Assembly (NCBI RefSeq): GCF_900129495.1
Contig: NZ_FQVX01000002.1
Coordinates: 248,001-312,000, forward strand
Source: Geodermatophilus nigrescens
Lineage (GTDB): Bacteria > Actinomycetota > Actinomycetes > Mycobacteriales > Geodermatophilaceae
Direction: 5' to 3'
Length of the DNA stretch: 64,000 nt
The notes below the pieces were generated by a model that was not told the DNA's origin, made no database searches, and saw only the letters and a program-made list of their open reading frames with translations. Numbering within the stretch: position 1 is the first letter of the stretch; every line of letters starts with the position of its first letter. This document shows positions 1 to 10,130 of the stretch, piece by piece. Both the position numbers and the translations under genes were made by a program.

Positions 1-51
1 ACGCACGCGGGCTCGGCCGCCGCGGTGGCGGCGGGCATCCTGCTGGCCTGA
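1..51 (+). CDS. 3' end of an unidentified gene (partial)
   Basis: An open frame entering from the left edge ends at a TGA at 49-51 and gives 16 residues, THAGSAAAVAAGILLA. It is Ala/Gly-rich and could be the end of a membrane or enzyme protein, but 16 residues are too few to identify. It would be convergent with the endonuclease gene that follows. The frame was chosen only because it stays open to the edge and stops just before the next gene. Confidence 0.3.
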   Translation, partial: THAGSAAAVAAGILLA

Positions 52-66
52 GCCGGCCGCCGGCCC

Positions 67-792
67 TCAGCGGCCCGGCGCTCCGGACCAGCCGAACAGC
101 GCCGCCGCCCGAGCACGCACGATCTCACGCCTCTCGTGGACAGGGCAGCCGGCGCTCCTGCGCCGGACCGCGGGCGCCGTCGGGGGCGGGGACCGCCGGT
201 GCCGTCGCGGTGTCCCCTCTCGGGGGCCCGGGTCGGGGGCCGGCCCCTCGCGATGGCGCTCGACGTATCGGGCGGCGTCGCGGAGGACGGTCGGGTGGTC
301 GCGGAACAGGCCGAGCCCGTGGTTGCACCGCTGGCAGAGCCAGCCGCGGACCACACCGGTCCGGTGATCGTGGTCCAGGTGTCGTGGATCGGCTTCGCTG
401 CAGATCGCACAGCAGTTCGCCTGCGCGACCCGCAGATCGTGGACCTCCGCGTCGGACATGCCGTACTGGCGCTGCCGGTAGGCGGCCTTGTTCGTCGCGT
501 TGTGGCAGGACTTGCACCGGCTGCCGAAGCCGGAGGCCGTCCGGCTGCTGCGCACGTAGTCCTCGTGCGCCACCGCCTGCCGGCAGACCGGACACCAGCG
601 AGAGCCCTCGGGCACCCAGGACAGGTCGCGGACTTCCTTTCCCTGCCTGCGCCGGCTCTCGCGGTACCAGCGGTTGTTCCGTTCCCGGTTGCAGGAGAGG
701 CAGTAGAAAGAGAGCCCGTCGGACAGGGAGCGGTTGCGCCCGAACTGCGCCGCCGGCTTGTGCTCACCGCACGAGGGGCAGCGCTTGTCCAT
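67..792 (-). CDS. HNH / endonuclease VII-type nuclease with extra zinc knuckles
   Basis: 241 residues from the ATG at 792, with GGAAGG about 7 nt upstream; a GTG one codon earlier is less likely. The N-terminus has four Cys pairs (C5/C8, C31/C34, C67/C70, C93/C96), which look like two zinc-ribbon units. A recombination endonuclease VII-like HNH core follows: C128/C131, the LDHDH stretch near residues 139-143, then C153/C156 followed by Asn-His. The last 60 residues are Pro/Arg-rich and probably disordered. Endonuclease VII family members cleave branched DNA in phages; chromosomal actinobacterial copies are uncharacterised. It sits just downstream of pup, where prcB normally lies. The domain call is firm; the role is unknown. 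Confidence 0.8.
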   Translation of the reverse strand: MDKRCPSCGEHKPAAQFGRNRSLSDGLSFYCLSCNRERNNRWYRESRRRQGKEVRDLSWVPEGSRWCPVCRQAVAHEDYVRSSRTASGFGSRCKSCHNATNKAAYRQRQYGMSDAEVHDLRVAQANCCAICSEADPRHLDHDHRTGVVRGWLCQRCNHGLGLFRDHPTVLRDAARYVERHREGPAPDPGPREGTPRRHRRSPPPTAPAVRRRSAGCPVHERREIVRARAAALFGWSGAPGR

Positions 793-817
793 CACGTCAC
801 CTTCCGCAGCTGGGCGA

Positions 818-1027
818 CTACTCGCCGCCCTTCTGCACGTACGACCGAACGAACTCCTCGGCGTTCTCCTCTAGGACGTCGTCGATCTCGTCGAGGATGG
901 CGTCGACGTCCTCGGACATCTCCTTGTGGCGCTCGGCGACCTCGGTGTCGGCCGAGGCCTCGACCTCGTCGGTCTCCTCGCGCGAGCGCGTGGCGCGCTG
1001 CTGCCCGCCGGTGTCCCTGGTGGCCAT
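818..1027 (-). CDS. pup: prokaryotic ubiquitin-like protein Pup
   Basis: 69 residues. The start is the ATG at 1027 (MATRDTGGQQ), preceded by a GGGGAGGG ribosome site; an upstream in-frame start at 1090 would add 21 residues not typical of Pup. Pup is ligated through its C-terminal Glu to lysines of target proteins and threads them into Mpa and the 20S proteasome. The acidic, mostly disordered chain has the usual helical region (about residues 33-62) and ends in Gly-Gly-Glu. The encoded Glu means the Dop deamidation needed by Gly-Gly-Gln Pups is not required here. Dop and Mpa are encoded upstream on the same strand; prcB/prcA do not follow it. Confidence 0.97.
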   Translation of the reverse strand: MATRDTGGQQRATRSREETDEVEASADTEVAERHKEMSEDVDAILDEIDDVLEENAEEFVRSYVQKGGE

Positions 1028-1111
1028 GTGCCCTCCCCTGGTGCGCGCCGAGTGCGTGCTGCTGCCGAAACTACCCGCAGGTACCGACATGCGGGCGGCG
1101 GAACGCGGGCC

Positions 1112-2095
1112 TCAGCCGCCCGCGCCGAACCGGTCCAGCAGGTGCGCGCGGATGGCCGGCCGCGAGCCGAAGACGAGCAGGAACACCGCCTCGCGCGCCG
1201 TCCGCTCGGCCACGCTGCCGGCCCGGGCCGCGGCGCTCCCGGAGGCCACCACCAGCGCGCCGGCCGCCCGGTGGGCCAGCGCCGCCGCCTCCGCCCGCGC
1301 GGCGGACAGGTCCTCCGGCCCGGCCGCGTCCAGCCGCGCCCGCGCCGCCACCAGCGCGGCGTCCAGCGGCGAGGGCCCCACCAGCGCCGCACACCGCCGG
1401 ACCAGGCCCAGCGCCAGCGAGCCGTTGACCCGCAGCCCGGCCGCGTCGCCCGCCCGGACCTGCGCCAGCGGCGTCGTGCCCAGCAGCCGGCCGACCGGCA
1501 CGCGGTGCCCGCGCAGGCGCAGCTCCACCGTGGCGCTCGCCTGCACGGCCACCAGCGGCTGCGGCACCGCCTCCAGCGTCGGGCCCCCGACCGCGTCGGC
1601 GAGCACGAACGCGACGTCCTCGCCGTCGCGGGCGGCCACCACCAGCACGTCGACCAGGCCCCACCCGGTCACCCACGGCACGGTGCCGTCGAGCACCAGC
1701 TCCCCACCGTCGCGCCGCAGCGTCACCGGCCCGGCGTCCGGCCGGGTCGCGGCCTGCAGCGCGATGCCCGCCCGCACCCGCCCGGCGCACAGGTCCGCCA
1801 GCAGCCCCGGATGCGCCCCGGACGCGGCCAGCCGCCCGACGACGCCGTGGTGCTGCAGGTACACGAACGCCGTCGCGAGGTCGCCGGCGGCCAGCTCCTC
1901 CACCACCGCCGCCAGCGTCGCGCCGTCGCCGTCCAGGCCCCCGGCGGACGCCGGCCCGACCACGCCGTAGAGCCCGGCCGCGGCCAGCGCGTCGAGGTGC
2001 GTGCGCGGCAGGACCCCGGTGGCGTCGACCCCGGCGGCCGCGGGCGCCAGCACGCCGGCCGCCAGCGCCCGGGCGGCCTCCACCGGCGCGGGCAC
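1112..2095 (-). CDS. acyl-CoA dehydrogenase-like protein (short)
   Basis: 327 residues from a GTG that directly abuts the TGA of dop (TGA-GTG), so translation is probably coupled. The fold reads as an acyl-CoA dehydrogenase: an N-terminal helical part with GLYGVVGP near residue 42, a middle beta part with PWVTGWGLVDVLVV, and a C-terminal helical bundle. Acyl-CoA dehydrogenases oxidise acyl-CoA with FAD and usually have 380-400 residues, so this one is short and the usual catalytic Glu motif is not evident. It lies between dop and pup, which are adjacent in mycobacteria. A role in pupylation is not implied; it may be an insertion into the operon. Family fairly sure, substrate unknown. Confidence 0.75.
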   Translation of the reverse strand: MPAPVEAARALAAGVLAPAAAGVDATGVLPRTHLDALAAAGLYGVVGPASAGGLDGDGATLAAVVEELAAGDLATAFVYLQHHGVVGRLAASGAHPGLLADLCAGRVRAGIALQAATRPDAGPVTLRRDGGELVLDGTVPWVTGWGLVDVLVVAARDGEDVAFVLADAVGGPTLEAVPQPLVAVQASATVELRLRGHRVPVGRLLGTTPLAQVRAGDAAGLRVNGSLALGLVRRCAALVGPSPLDAALVAARARLDAAGPEDLSAARAEAAALAHRAAGALVVASGSAAARAGSVAERTAREAVFLLVFGSRPAIRAHLLDRFGAGG

Positions 2096-3601
2096 TCAGC
2101 CCCCGGTGATGGTGTCGACCAGCTCCTGCGCGCTCGACGTCGACTCGAACAGCAGCCCGACGTGGTCGCGGGTGCCCTTGAGCGGCTCCATCGTGGGGAT
2201 CCGCACCAGGTTCTCCCGGCCCAGGTCGAACACCACCGAGTCCCAGGACGCCGCGGCCACCTGCGCCGGGAAGCGCCGCAGGCACTCGCCGCGGAAGAAC
2301 GCCCGGGTGTCGCTCGGCGGCGTCACCATCGCCCGCGTCACCTCGTCGTCGGTGAGCAGCCGCTGCATCGACCCGCGGGCCACCAGCCGGTGGTACAGCC
2401 CCTTGTCCGGGCGCACGTCGGAGTACTGCAGGTCGACCAGGTGCAGCCGCGAGTCGCCCCAGCCGAGCCCGTCGCGGGACCGGTAGCCCTCCAGCAGGCG
2501 CAGCTTGGCCGGCCAGTCGAGGCGGTCGGCCAGGCGCATCGGGTCGACGGCGAGGTCGTCGAGCACCTCGGCCCACCGGCGCAGCACGTCGGCGGTCTGC
2601 TCGTCGGCGCCGCCGGAGCGCTCGACGAAGGCCACCGCCTGGTCGAGGTAGGCGCGCTGCACGTCGACGGCGGTCATGCGGCGGCCGTTGCGCAGCCGCA
2701 CCAGGTGGGTGAGCGAGGGGTCGTGGCTGACCGCCTGCAGCGCCGCCACCGGCTCCTCGATCGACAGGTCCTCGGTGAGGGCCCGCGCCTCGATCATGTC
2801 GAGCACGAGCGCCGTCGTCCCGACCTTCAGGTAGGTGGACAGCTCGGCGAGGTTGGCGTCGCCGATGATCACGTGCAGCCGCCGGTACTCGTCGGGGTTG
2901 GCGTGCGGCTCGTCGCGGGTGTTGATGATCGGCCGCTTGAGCGTCGTCTCCAGGCCCACCTCGACCTCGAAGAAGTCGGCGCGCTGGGAGATCTGGAAGC
3001 CCTGGGTGCGGCCCTCGGTGCCGATGCCGACGCGGCCGGCGCCGGCGAACACCTGGCGGGTGACGAAGAACGGGACGAGCCCGCGGATGATCTCGATGAA
3101 CGGCGTCCGCCGGTCCATCAGGTAGTTCTCGTGGGCGCCGTAGCTGGCGCCCTTGCCGTCGGTGTTGTTCTTGTACAGCTGGATCGGCTGGGTGCCGGGG
3201 ATGCGGGCGGCGCGCCGGGCGGCCTCGGCCATCACCCGCTCTCCGGCCTTGTCCCACAGCACGATGTCGCGCGGGTTGGTGACCTCCGGCGTCGAGTACT
3301 CCGGGTGGGCGTGGTCGACGTAGAGCCGCGCGCCGTTCGTGAGGATGACGTTCGCCATCCCCGAGTCCTCGTCGAGGTCGTTGTGGTCGAGCGCCTGCGC
3401 CGGGGAGAGGTCGAAGCCGCGGGCGTCGCGCAGCGGGGACTCCTCCTCGAAGTCCCACCGCGGACGGCGGCGGGTCGGCGCGTCGGCCACCGCCCAGGCG
3501 TTCACCACCTGGCTGGAGAGGGTGGTCGGGTTGGCCGTGGGCTGCCCGGGGACCGATATGCCGTACTCGACCTCGGTCCCCATCACCCGCCTGACGCTCA
3601 T
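2096..3601 (-). CDS. dop: Pup deamidase/depupylase Dop
   Basis: 501 residues. Dop is a carboxylate-amine-ligase-fold enzyme that removes Pup from substrates and, where Pup ends in Gln, deamidates it. It starts [15 protein letters not shown]; the GTEVEYG motif holds nucleotide/Mg2+ ligands, and the catalytic Asp is D96 in [24 protein letters not shown] and [10 protein letters not shown] are further family signatures. It resembles Dop rather than PafA along its whole length (Mtb Dop is about 505 aa). The ATG at 3601 has TAGTCT seven nt upstream (3609-3614), so the mRNA is probably leaderless. Its TGA is followed directly by the acyl-CoA dehydrogenase GTG. Confidence 0.97.
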   Translation of the reverse strand: MSVRRVMGTEVEYGISVPGQPTANPTTLSSQVVNAWAVADAPTRRRPRWDFEEESPLRDARGFDLSPAQALDHNDLDEDSGMANVILTNGARLYVDHAHPEYSTPEVTNPRDIVLWDKAGERVMAEAARRAARIPGTQPIQLYKNNTDGKGASYGAHENYLMDRRTPFIEIIRGLVPFFVTRQVFAGAGRVGIGTEGRTQGFQISQRADFFEVEVGLETTLKRPIINTRDEPHANPDEYRRLHVIIGDANLAELSTYLKVGTTALVLDMIEARALTEDLSIEEPVAALQAVSHDPSLTHLVRLRNGRRMTAVDVQRAYLDQAVAFVERSGGADEQTADVLRRWAEVLDDLAVDPMRLADRLDWPAKLRLLEGYRSRDGLGWGDSRLHLVDLQYSDVRPDKGLYHRLVARGSMQRLLTDDEVTRAMVTPPSDTRAFFRGECLRRFPAQVAAASWDSVVFDLGRENLVRIPTMEPLKGTRDHVGLLFESTSSAQELVDTITGG

Positions 3602-3608
3602 GCAACCG

Positions 3609-3614
3609 AGACTA
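3609..3614 (-). promoter_or_regulatory. -10 element of a leaderless dop mRNA
   Basis: Read on the minus strand, TAGTCT is followed by 7 nt and then the dop ATG. There is no Shine-Dalgarno-like sequence between them. This is the usual actinobacterial leaderless arrangement; the start site is inferred from spacing only. Confidence 0.6.
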
Positions 3615-3665
3615 GGCCCCGCCGCGCACGGGTTCCCCGGACCGCCGGGAGGGCGCGCGGGCCGG

Positions 3666-4556
3666 TCAGCCGCGGACCGTCGTCGTCGTCCGGCCACCTC
3701 CGGCGGGCACCAGCACGCACCGCCCGTAGGAGTAGTCCGGCCACTCCTCGGCGGTGTCCACCCACACGTCGACGACGTAGCCGTTGGGCACCTCGCCGCC
3801 GCCGTAGTCCTCGGCGACGTTCGCGCACGAGCCGACCACCGACCGGCGGGTCGGCTCGTCGGGATAGGGCCCGCCCTCGGGCAGGGCGGCCACCTCGGTG
3901 CCCACCGGCTCGGCCTCGTGCGGCTCCGAGCAGGGCGCGACGCCGTAGTCGGCGGGCGAGCCGACGAAGCAGGTGCGGTGCCGCGCCGGGTCGGACCCGG
4001 CCAGCGCGCCGGCGAGGATCCCGGGCGCGGGCTCGGGCACCAAGTAGCCGTAGAAGACGTCGCAGCGGATCCACCGGGCGCCCGCGGCCCACTGCTCCGC
4101 CGTCGGCAGGTAGGCGGCGTACCAGGCGTAGGGGTCGTCGAGGGAGTCCCCGCCGAGGTACTCGCGGACGACGTCGAGGTCGCACAGGTCGGCCAGCGCC
4201 CGGCTGATCCGGCTGTCGGGGTCGTCGAGGTCGGCCTGGGCAGGGTGCGGCGCGTCGTCGGCGAGGCCGCTGTCGCCCACCACCGCGGTCTCGGCGTTGT
4301 GGTCACCGGAGCACTCGACCGGCGGCGGCGGGTCGAGCGGGGCGCTCTGCTGCCCGTCGGCGATCGTCGAGCAGGTGCCCACCACCGGCGCCTCGGCGGG
4401 GTCGAGGGTGCCCTCGGCGGGCGGCACGGTCGGCTTGGCGACCTCGAGGCCGGCGTAGAACGCCTCGCCGTCGACGGTGCTGCTGCACCCGGCGAGCGCG
4501 AGCGCGGCCACCAGGGCGACCGGCACCCAGCGGCCGGCGCGGTGCCCGGTGCGCAT
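3666..4556 (-). CDS. lipoprotein, septum-formation-domain family
   Basis: 296 residues, ATG at 4556 behind a GGGAGGG site. A basic N-terminus, a hydrophobic stretch and a lipobox LAGC with the lipidated C24 mark it as an exported lipoprotein. The mature part has several paired Cys in contexts such as [21 protein letters not shown] and [10 protein letters not shown], typical of the actinobacterial septum-formation/DUF4190-neighbour domain, probably two repeats. It sits between mpa and dop, where mycobacteria also carry membrane and lipoprotein genes. Its function is unknown; a cell-envelope location is the only firm inference. Confidence 0.8.
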   Translation of the reverse strand: MRTGHRAGRWVPVALVAALALAGCSSTVDGEAFYAGLEVAKPTVPPAEGTLDPAEAPVVGTCSTIADGQQSAPLDPPPPVECSGDHNAETAVVGDSGLADDAPHPAQADLDDPDSRISRALADLCDLDVVREYLGGDSLDDPYAWYAAYLPTAEQWAAGARWIRCDVFYGYLVPEPAPGILAGALAGSDPARHRTCFVGSPADYGVAPCSEPHEAEPVGTEVAALPEGGPYPDEPTRRSVVGSCANVAEDYGGGEVPNGYVVDVWVDTAEEWPDYSYGRCVLVPAGGGRTTTTVRG

Positions 4557-4623
4557 GAGCCCGCCCTCCCGTCCGGCGGCCCCGTCCGGGGCGCGCCCGG
4601 GCACAGGGTAGAGGCCCGCGGGT

Positions 4624-4657
4624 CCCGGCCGTCCCGTCCGCGGACGGGACGGCCGGG
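4624..4657. terminator. 34-nt perfect palindrome after mpa
   Basis: Two 17-nt arms (4624-4640 and 4641-4657) are perfectly complementary with no spacer. They lie 5 nt beyond the mpa stop codon on the minus strand. There is no T-tract, as is common for actinobacterial hairpin terminators. Confidence 0.75.
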
Positions 4658-4662
4658 CCGGC

Positions 4663-6444
4663 TCAGAGGTACTGGCCGGTGTTGGTGGCGGTGTCGATGG
4701 CGCGGCCGGAGTCGCTGCCCTTGCCGCTGATGAGCGTGCGGATGTAGACGATCCGCTCGCCCTTCTTGCCCGAGATCCGCGCCCAGTCGTCGGGGTTGGT
4801 CGTGTTGGGCAGGTCCTCGTTCTCCTTGAACTCGTCGACGCAGGCCTGCATGAGGTGGCCGACCCGCAGACCGCTGGACCCGAAGTCCAGGCTGTCCTTG
4901 ATGGCCATCTTCTTGGCGCGGTCGACGATGTTCTGCAGCATCGCCCCGGAGTTGAAGTCCTTGAAGTACAGGACCTCCTTGTCACCGTTGGCGTAGGTCA
5001 CCTCGAGGAAGCGGTTCTCCTCGCTCTCGGTGTACATCCGCTCGACGGTGCGCTGGATCATCCCCTGGATGGTGGCCTCGCGGCTGCCGCCGTTCTCGGC
5101 GAGGTCGTCGGGGTGGATCGGCAGCGAGGGCCGCAGGTACTTGCTGAAGATGTCGCGCGCGGCCTCGGCGTCCGGGCGCTCGATCTTGATCTTCACGTCG
5201 AGCCGGCCGGGCCGCAGGATCGCCGGGTCGATCATGTCCTCGCGGTTGGAGGCGCCGATGACGATGACGTTCTCCAGCCCCTCGACGCCGTCGATCTCGC
5301 TGAGCAGCTGCGGGACGATCGTCGACTCGACGTCGGAGCTCACGCCCGACCCGCGGGTGCGGAAGATCGAGTCCATCTCGTCGAAGAAGACGATGACCGG
5401 CGTGCCCTCGCTCGCCTTCTCGCGGGCGCGCTGGAACACCAGCCGGATGTGCCGCTCGGTCTCGCCGACGTACTTGTTGAGCAGCTCGGGGCCCTTGATG
5501 TTGAGGAAGTAGGACTTGGCCTGCCCCTCCCCCTTCACCGCGGACACCTTCTTGGCCAGCGAGTTGGCGACCGCCTTGGCGATGAGCGTCTTGCCGCAGC
5601 CGGGCGGGCCGTAGAGCAGGATGCCCTTGGGCGGGCGCAGCTCGTACTCGCGGAACAGGTCGGCGTGCAGGAACGGCAGCTCCACGGCGTCGCGGATCTG
5701 CTCGATCTGCCGGGAGAGGCCGCCGATGTCGGAGTAGTCGATGTCGGGGACCTCCTCGAGGACGAGCTCCTCGACCTCGCTCTTGGGGATCCGCTCGTAC
5801 ACGTAGCCCGACCGCGACTCCAGCAGCAGCGAGTCGCCGACCCGCAGCGGCTGCCCGGCGAGGGAGTCGGCCAGGTAGACGACCCGCTCCTCGTCGGTGT
5901 GGCCGATGACCAGCGCGCGCTGGGTGACGCCGTCGACGGGCTCGAGCAGCTCCTTGAGCATGACGACGTCGCCCTGCTTCTCGTAGCCGAGCGCCTCGAC
6001 GACGTTCATCGCCTCGTTGAGCATGACCTCCTGGCCGGGGCGCAGGCCGTCGAGCTCGACGGCCGGCGACACCGACACCCGCAGCTTCCGGCCGCCGGTG
6101 AAGACGTCGACGCTGCCGTCGTCGTGCCGGCCCAGGAAGACGCCGTAGCCCGACGGCGGCTGGCCGAGCCGGTCGATCTCCTCCTTGAGCGTGACCAGCT
6201 GCTCGCGGGCGTCGCGCAGGGTGCCGGCCAGCTTGTCGTTGCGGTCGGAGAGGAAGGCCGCGCGGCCCTCCGCCTCGGCGATCCGCTCCTCCAGCGCACG
6301 CACCTGGCGCGGGCTCTCGGACACCTTGCGGCGCAGCAGGCCGATCTCCTCCTCGAGGTAGGAGATCTGGGCGAGCAGGGCGGAGACGTCACGCTCGCGC
6401 CGCGCTCGGAACTCGTCGGGACCATTGCCAAGGCCGGGGCCCAT
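4663..6444 (-). CDS. mpa: proteasomal AAA+ ATPase Mpa/ARC
   Basis: 593 residues from the ATG at 6444, which has GGAGG six nt upstream; an in-frame GTG at 6459 would put the ribosome site inside the gene. Mpa is a hexameric unfoldase that captures pupylated proteins and feeds the 20S proteasome. In order: an N-terminal coiled coil (about 15-95) that binds Pup, double OB domains (about 96-235), the AAA module with Walker A GPPGCGKT at 279-286 and Walker [10 protein letters not shown], and the C-terminal GQYL tail that docks into the proteasome alpha ring. The tail implies a proteasome core is encoded elsewhere in this genome. Confidence 0.98.
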   Translation of the reverse strand: MGPGLGNGPDEFRARRERDVSALLAQISYLEEEIGLLRRKVSESPRQVRALEERIAEAEGRAAFLSDRNDKLAGTLRDAREQLVTLKEEIDRLGQPPSGYGVFLGRHDDGSVDVFTGGRKLRVSVSPAVELDGLRPGQEVMLNEAMNVVEALGYEKQGDVVMLKELLEPVDGVTQRALVIGHTDEERVVYLADSLAGQPLRVGDSLLLESRSGYVYERIPKSEVEELVLEEVPDIDYSDIGGLSRQIEQIRDAVELPFLHADLFREYELRPPKGILLYGPPGCGKTLIAKAVANSLAKKVSAVKGEGQAKSYFLNIKGPELLNKYVGETERHIRLVFQRAREKASEGTPVIVFFDEMDSIFRTRGSGVSSDVESTIVPQLLSEIDGVEGLENVIVIGASNREDMIDPAILRPGRLDVKIKIERPDAEAARDIFSKYLRPSLPIHPDDLAENGGSREATIQGMIQRTVERMYTESEENRFLEVTYANGDKEVLYFKDFNSGAMLQNIVDRAKKMAIKDSLDFGSSGLRVGHLMQACVDEFKENEDLPNTTNPDDWARISGKKGERIVYIRTLISGKGSDSGRAIDTATNTGQYL

Positions 6445-6553
6445 CGCGCACCTCCGCACACATCAGGGGGAGCCAGGACGCAAATCTATACACGCCTGCC
6501 GACGTCCTGCCCGTGGCTCGCGGGGGGCCTCCGGGTGGTGTAGGGACCGGCGC

Positions 6554-7561
<1,008 letters not shown>

Positions 7562-7562
7562 C

Positions 7563-7568
7563 TAGCCT
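7563..7568 (+). promoter_or_regulatory. -10 element of leaderless recB-like mRNA
   Basis: TAGCCT followed by 7 nt and then the ATG at 7576. No ribosome-binding site precedes the ATG. Confidence 0.55.
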
Positions 7569-7575
7569 CGATGAC

Positions 7576-8520
7576 ATGACGGCCGTGTTCTCCCCCGACA
7601 CCGCGCCCGGCGCCCCGTCCGGCACCCCGTCCGACGGCGCCGGGCAGGCTCCCGAGGCGGCGCGGGCGCCGCGCCGCCCGTCGCTGTCGCCCAGCCGCGC
7701 GGCCGACTTCAAGACCTGCCCGCTGCTCTACCGCTTCCGCACCATCGACCGGCTGCCGGAGAAGAAGAGCGCGGCGGCGGTGCGCGGCACGCTCGTGCAC
7801 GCCGTCCTCGAGCGGCTCTACGACCTGCCGCAGGCCGAGCGCACCGTCGAGGCCGCGCGCGGGCTGGTGGGTCCGGCGTGGACGGAGCTGCAGGCCGACC
7901 CGGAGGTGGCCGCGCTCTTCGCCCCGGGTGAGGACGGCGCCGAGCCGCCGTCGCTGGACTCCTGGCTCGCCTCGGCCGGGGAGCTGGTGGAGACCTACTT
8001 CCGCCTGGAGGACCCGACCCGCATCCAGCCCGAGGGCCGCGAGCAGCTGGTCGAGGTGACGCTGCCCGACGGGCTGCTGCTGCGCGGGTACGTCGACCGG
8101 CTCGACGTCGCCCGCAACGGCGCGCTGCGGGTGGTCGACTACAAGACCGGGTCGATGCCGCGCGAGGCGTTCGAGTCCAAGGCGCTGTTCCAGATGAAGT
8201 TCTACGCGCTGGTGTTGTGGCGCACCCGCGGCGTGGTGGCCTCCCAGCTCAAGCTCATCTACCTCGGCGACGGCGACGCGCTCACCTACGCCCCCGAGGA
8301 GGCCGAGCTGCTGCGCTTCGAGCGGACGCTGCTGGCCATCTGGGCGGCGATCGAGCGGGCGGTGGCCACCGGCGACTTCCGGCCCAACCGCACGCGGCTG
8401 TGCGGCTGGTGCGACCACCAGGCGCTGTGCCCCTCCTTCGGCGGCACTCCCCCGCCGTTCCCGGCCGAGGCCGCGGCCGCGGCGGGCTGGAGCACGCTGC
8501 CGGTCGTCGAGCGCGACTGA
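7576..8520 (+). CDS. RecB/Cas4-like PD-(D/E)XK nuclease with Fe-S cluster
   Basis: 314 residues. The start is the ATG at 7576 with a -10 hexamer 7 nt upstream. A Pro/Ala-rich N-terminus is followed by FKTCPLLYRFR (C48), GTLVHAVLERL, and the nuclease core LRVVDYKTG, in which Asp and Lys are metal-site and catalytic residues. Near the C-terminus are C276, C279 and C285. C48 plus these three Cys is the 4Fe-4S arrangement of Cas4/AddB-like nucleases. It matches the Mtb Rv2119 position and family. It probably acts in DNA repair; there is no helicase partner nearby. Confidence 0.93.
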   Translation: MTAVFSPDTAPGAPSGTPSDGAGQAPEAARAPRRPSLSPSRAADFKTCPLLYRFRTIDRLPEKKSAAAVRGTLVHAVLERLYDLPQAERTVEAARGLVGPAWTELQADPEVAALFAPGEDGAEPPSLDSWLASAGELVETYFRLEDPTRIQPEGREQLVEVTLPDGLLLRGYVDRLDVARNGALRVVDYKTGSMPREAFESKALFQMKFYALVLWRTRGVVASQLKLIYLGDGDALTYAPEEAELLRFERTLLAIWAAIERAVATGDFRPNRTRLCGWCDHQALCPSFGGTPPPFPAEAAAAAGWSTLPVVERD

Positions 8521-8598
8521 CGCGCGCCGGCACGGTCCGCGCGCTCCCCGTCCGGGTCCGCGTCCGGAGCCGACCGCGAGCGCTCGTCCCGTCCCCGG

Positions 8599-8672
8599 CC
8601 GCGATCATGGAGCTGCGGTGGCGACACGCCGGACGGCGTCGGGATGTCGCCACGCGGGCTCCATGATCGCGG
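8599..8672. repeat. long imperfect inverted repeat with GATCATGG core
   Basis: Two 28-nt arms (8599-8626 and 8645-8672) are complementary at 24 of 28 positions. The 18-nt loop holds a smaller CGCC/GGCG hairpin. It lies between convergent genes, so a bidirectional terminator is possible, but the conserved GCGATCATGGAGC end suggests a dispersed palindromic element. A related GCGATCATGGA string occurs at 20180-20190. Confidence 0.75.
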
Positions 8673-8703
8673 GGGCACCGCCACCGGAGCGCTGCCCGGG
8701 GGC

Positions 8704-9489
8704 TCAGGCGCCGAGGGCCGCGGTGCGGGCGTCGACCTCGGCGTACGGCGTGGCCGGCGGGGCGGGCTCCCCGTCGCGCAGGCGCCGGGCCACCGCGACG
8801 GCGGCGTCGAGCGCCGCGCGGACCAGCAGCGAGCCGGTGCTCACCCGGCGCGCCCCCAGCTCGGCCAGCCGGGGCAGCGGGTGGTCGGGCCCGGCGAGCA
8901 CGTTGAGCGGCACGGGCAGCTCCGCGGCGAGGACGGCGATCTCGGCCGCGGTCAGCCGGCCGGGCACGAAGACCCCGTCGGCGCCCGCGGCCACGTAGCG
9001 CCGCGCCCGCGCCAGCGTGGTCGCCAGGTCGGCGCGCTCCCCCAGCCAGTACGTGTCCACCCGGGCGTTGACGAACAGCCCGGGCGCCACGGCCGTGACG
9101 GCGGCGACCCTGTCCGCGTGCCGCCCCGGATCGGCCAGGCGCCCGCCGGTCGAGTCCTCCAGGTTCACCCCGGCGGCGGGCAGCGCGGCGGCGAGGGCGG
9201 CCACCTCCGCCGGGTCGTCGGAGTACCCGTCCTCGAGGTCGACGGTGACCGGGACCGGCAGCCCGGCCAGCCGCCCGGCGAGCCCCGCGGTCGCGGCGCG
9301 GGCCGCCCGTGTGGCGTCGGGGAGCCCGGCGGCGGCCGCGACCCCGAGGCTCGTCGTGCCGACCGCGGGGTGCCCGTCGGCCACGAGCGCCAGCGCCGAG
9401 GCGACGTCCCACGCGTTGGGCAGCAGCAGCGGCGCCGGGCCGGCGTGCAGGGCGCGGAACGCGGCCCGGCCGTGCGGGTCGGCGGTCAC
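8704..9489 (-). CDS. isocitrate lyase / PEP mutase-superfamily enzyme
   Basis: 261 residues from a GTG whose last two bases overlap the stop of the P450-like gene (GTGA). The TIM-barrel family makes or breaks C-C or C-P bonds next to a carboxylate with Mg2+. Visible signatures are LLLPNAWDVASA, the metal-binding TVDLEDGY, NLEDS, and LNVLAGPDHP. The DLEDGY motif replaces the isocitrate-lyase KKCGH loop, placing it in the oxaloacetate decarboxylase/PEP-mutase-like subgroup. It is probably co-transcribed with the short P450. Substrate unknown. Confidence 0.88.
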   Translation of the reverse strand: MTADPHGRAAFRALHAGPAPLLLPNAWDVASALALVADGHPAVGTTSLGVAAAAGLPDATRAARAATAGLAGRLAGLPVPVTVDLEDGYSDDPAEVAALAAALPAAGVNLEDSTGGRLADPGRHADRVAAVTAVAPGLFVNARVDTYWLGERADLATTLARARRYVAAGADGVFVPGRLTAAEIAVLAAELPVPLNVLAGPDHPLPRLAELGARRVSTGSLLVRAALDAAVAVARRLRDGEPAPPATPYAEVDARTAALGA

Positions 9490-10106
9490 GCGAGCACCGC
9501 CGGCCACGCCTCCGGGCACCCCTCCCGCCACGCCGCCGACCACGCCTCGGCCAGCGCCCGGCCCGGGCAGGCGTGCGGGCCCCGGCCGAACGGCGCGTCG
9601 GTCAGGTCCACCTCCACCTCGGTGCCGCCCGGCGCGACCCGCCGGGTGGTCGGCACGGGCGGTCCCGCCCGCCCCTCCCGGCGCTGCCGGGCCAGCGCGG
9701 AGAGGCCGGCGTACGCCTGGACGAGCAGGCACAGCCGGGCCGCCGTGGCGTCGCTGCGCCCGCCGCAGGCCGCCACGAGCCGCTCCAGCGCGGCGTCGGC
9801 CCCGGCGGACTGCGGCGCGTGCGGCTGGTAGGCGGCTGCCACCCGGGCCACGTCACCCGCCCGCTCGGCCGGCAGGCCGAGCCCGCCGAGCAGCACCACC
9901 GCCGGATCGGCGGCTGAGTTGGGGATAACGGTCGTAGCGGTGAGGAGGTCGTCGAGCACCGCCCGGCGGCGGGCGTGCTCCGGCCCGTCGCAGAAGCGCG
10001 GCGCCCGCGAGCGCAGCCAGGCCAGCCCGGACGCGGCGGGCGGCGCGGCCGGGACGCGGTAGCGGGGGTCCTCGAGGACGGCGGAGGTCACCACAGGGGT
10101 CAGCAC
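9486..10106 (-). CDS. half-length cytochrome P450-like protein
   Basis: 206 residues, chosen from a GTG at 10106 with CAGGCT six nt upstream. The C-terminal part has the P450 haem loop FGRGPHACPG, with C180 as the probable iron ligand, and PPVPTTRRVA, the strand region that precedes it in bacterial P450s. DGPEHARRRAVL at 40-51 matches the C-helix region. Ordinary P450s are about 400 residues; here the I-helix is reduced to LLVQAYAGLSALA and no clear K-helix ExxR is present. The frame has no stop and is coupled to the next gene, so it looks like a maintained short protein rather than a fresh pseudogene. Activity is doubtful without ExxR. Confidence 0.7.
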   Translation of the reverse strand: MLTPVVTSAVLEDPRYRVPAAPPAASGLAWLRSRAPRFCDGPEHARRRAVLDDLLTATTVIPNSAADPAVVLLGGLGLPAERAGDVARVAAAYQPHAPQSAGADAALERLVAACGGRSDATAARLCLLVQAYAGLSALARQRREGRAGPPVPTTRRVAPGGTEVEVDLTDAPFGRGPHACPGRALAEAWSAAWREGCPEAWPAVLA

Positions 10107-10130
10107 GGGGCGAGCCTGGCCGCGCCGGTG

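Noticed and set aside
926-4207. A 1093-codon open frame on the plus strand across pup, dop and the lipoprotein
   Set aside because: Antisense to clearly identified genes; repeated Arg/Gly/Val/Ala composition is the usual product of reading GC-rich coding DNA in the opposite frame. No start signal.
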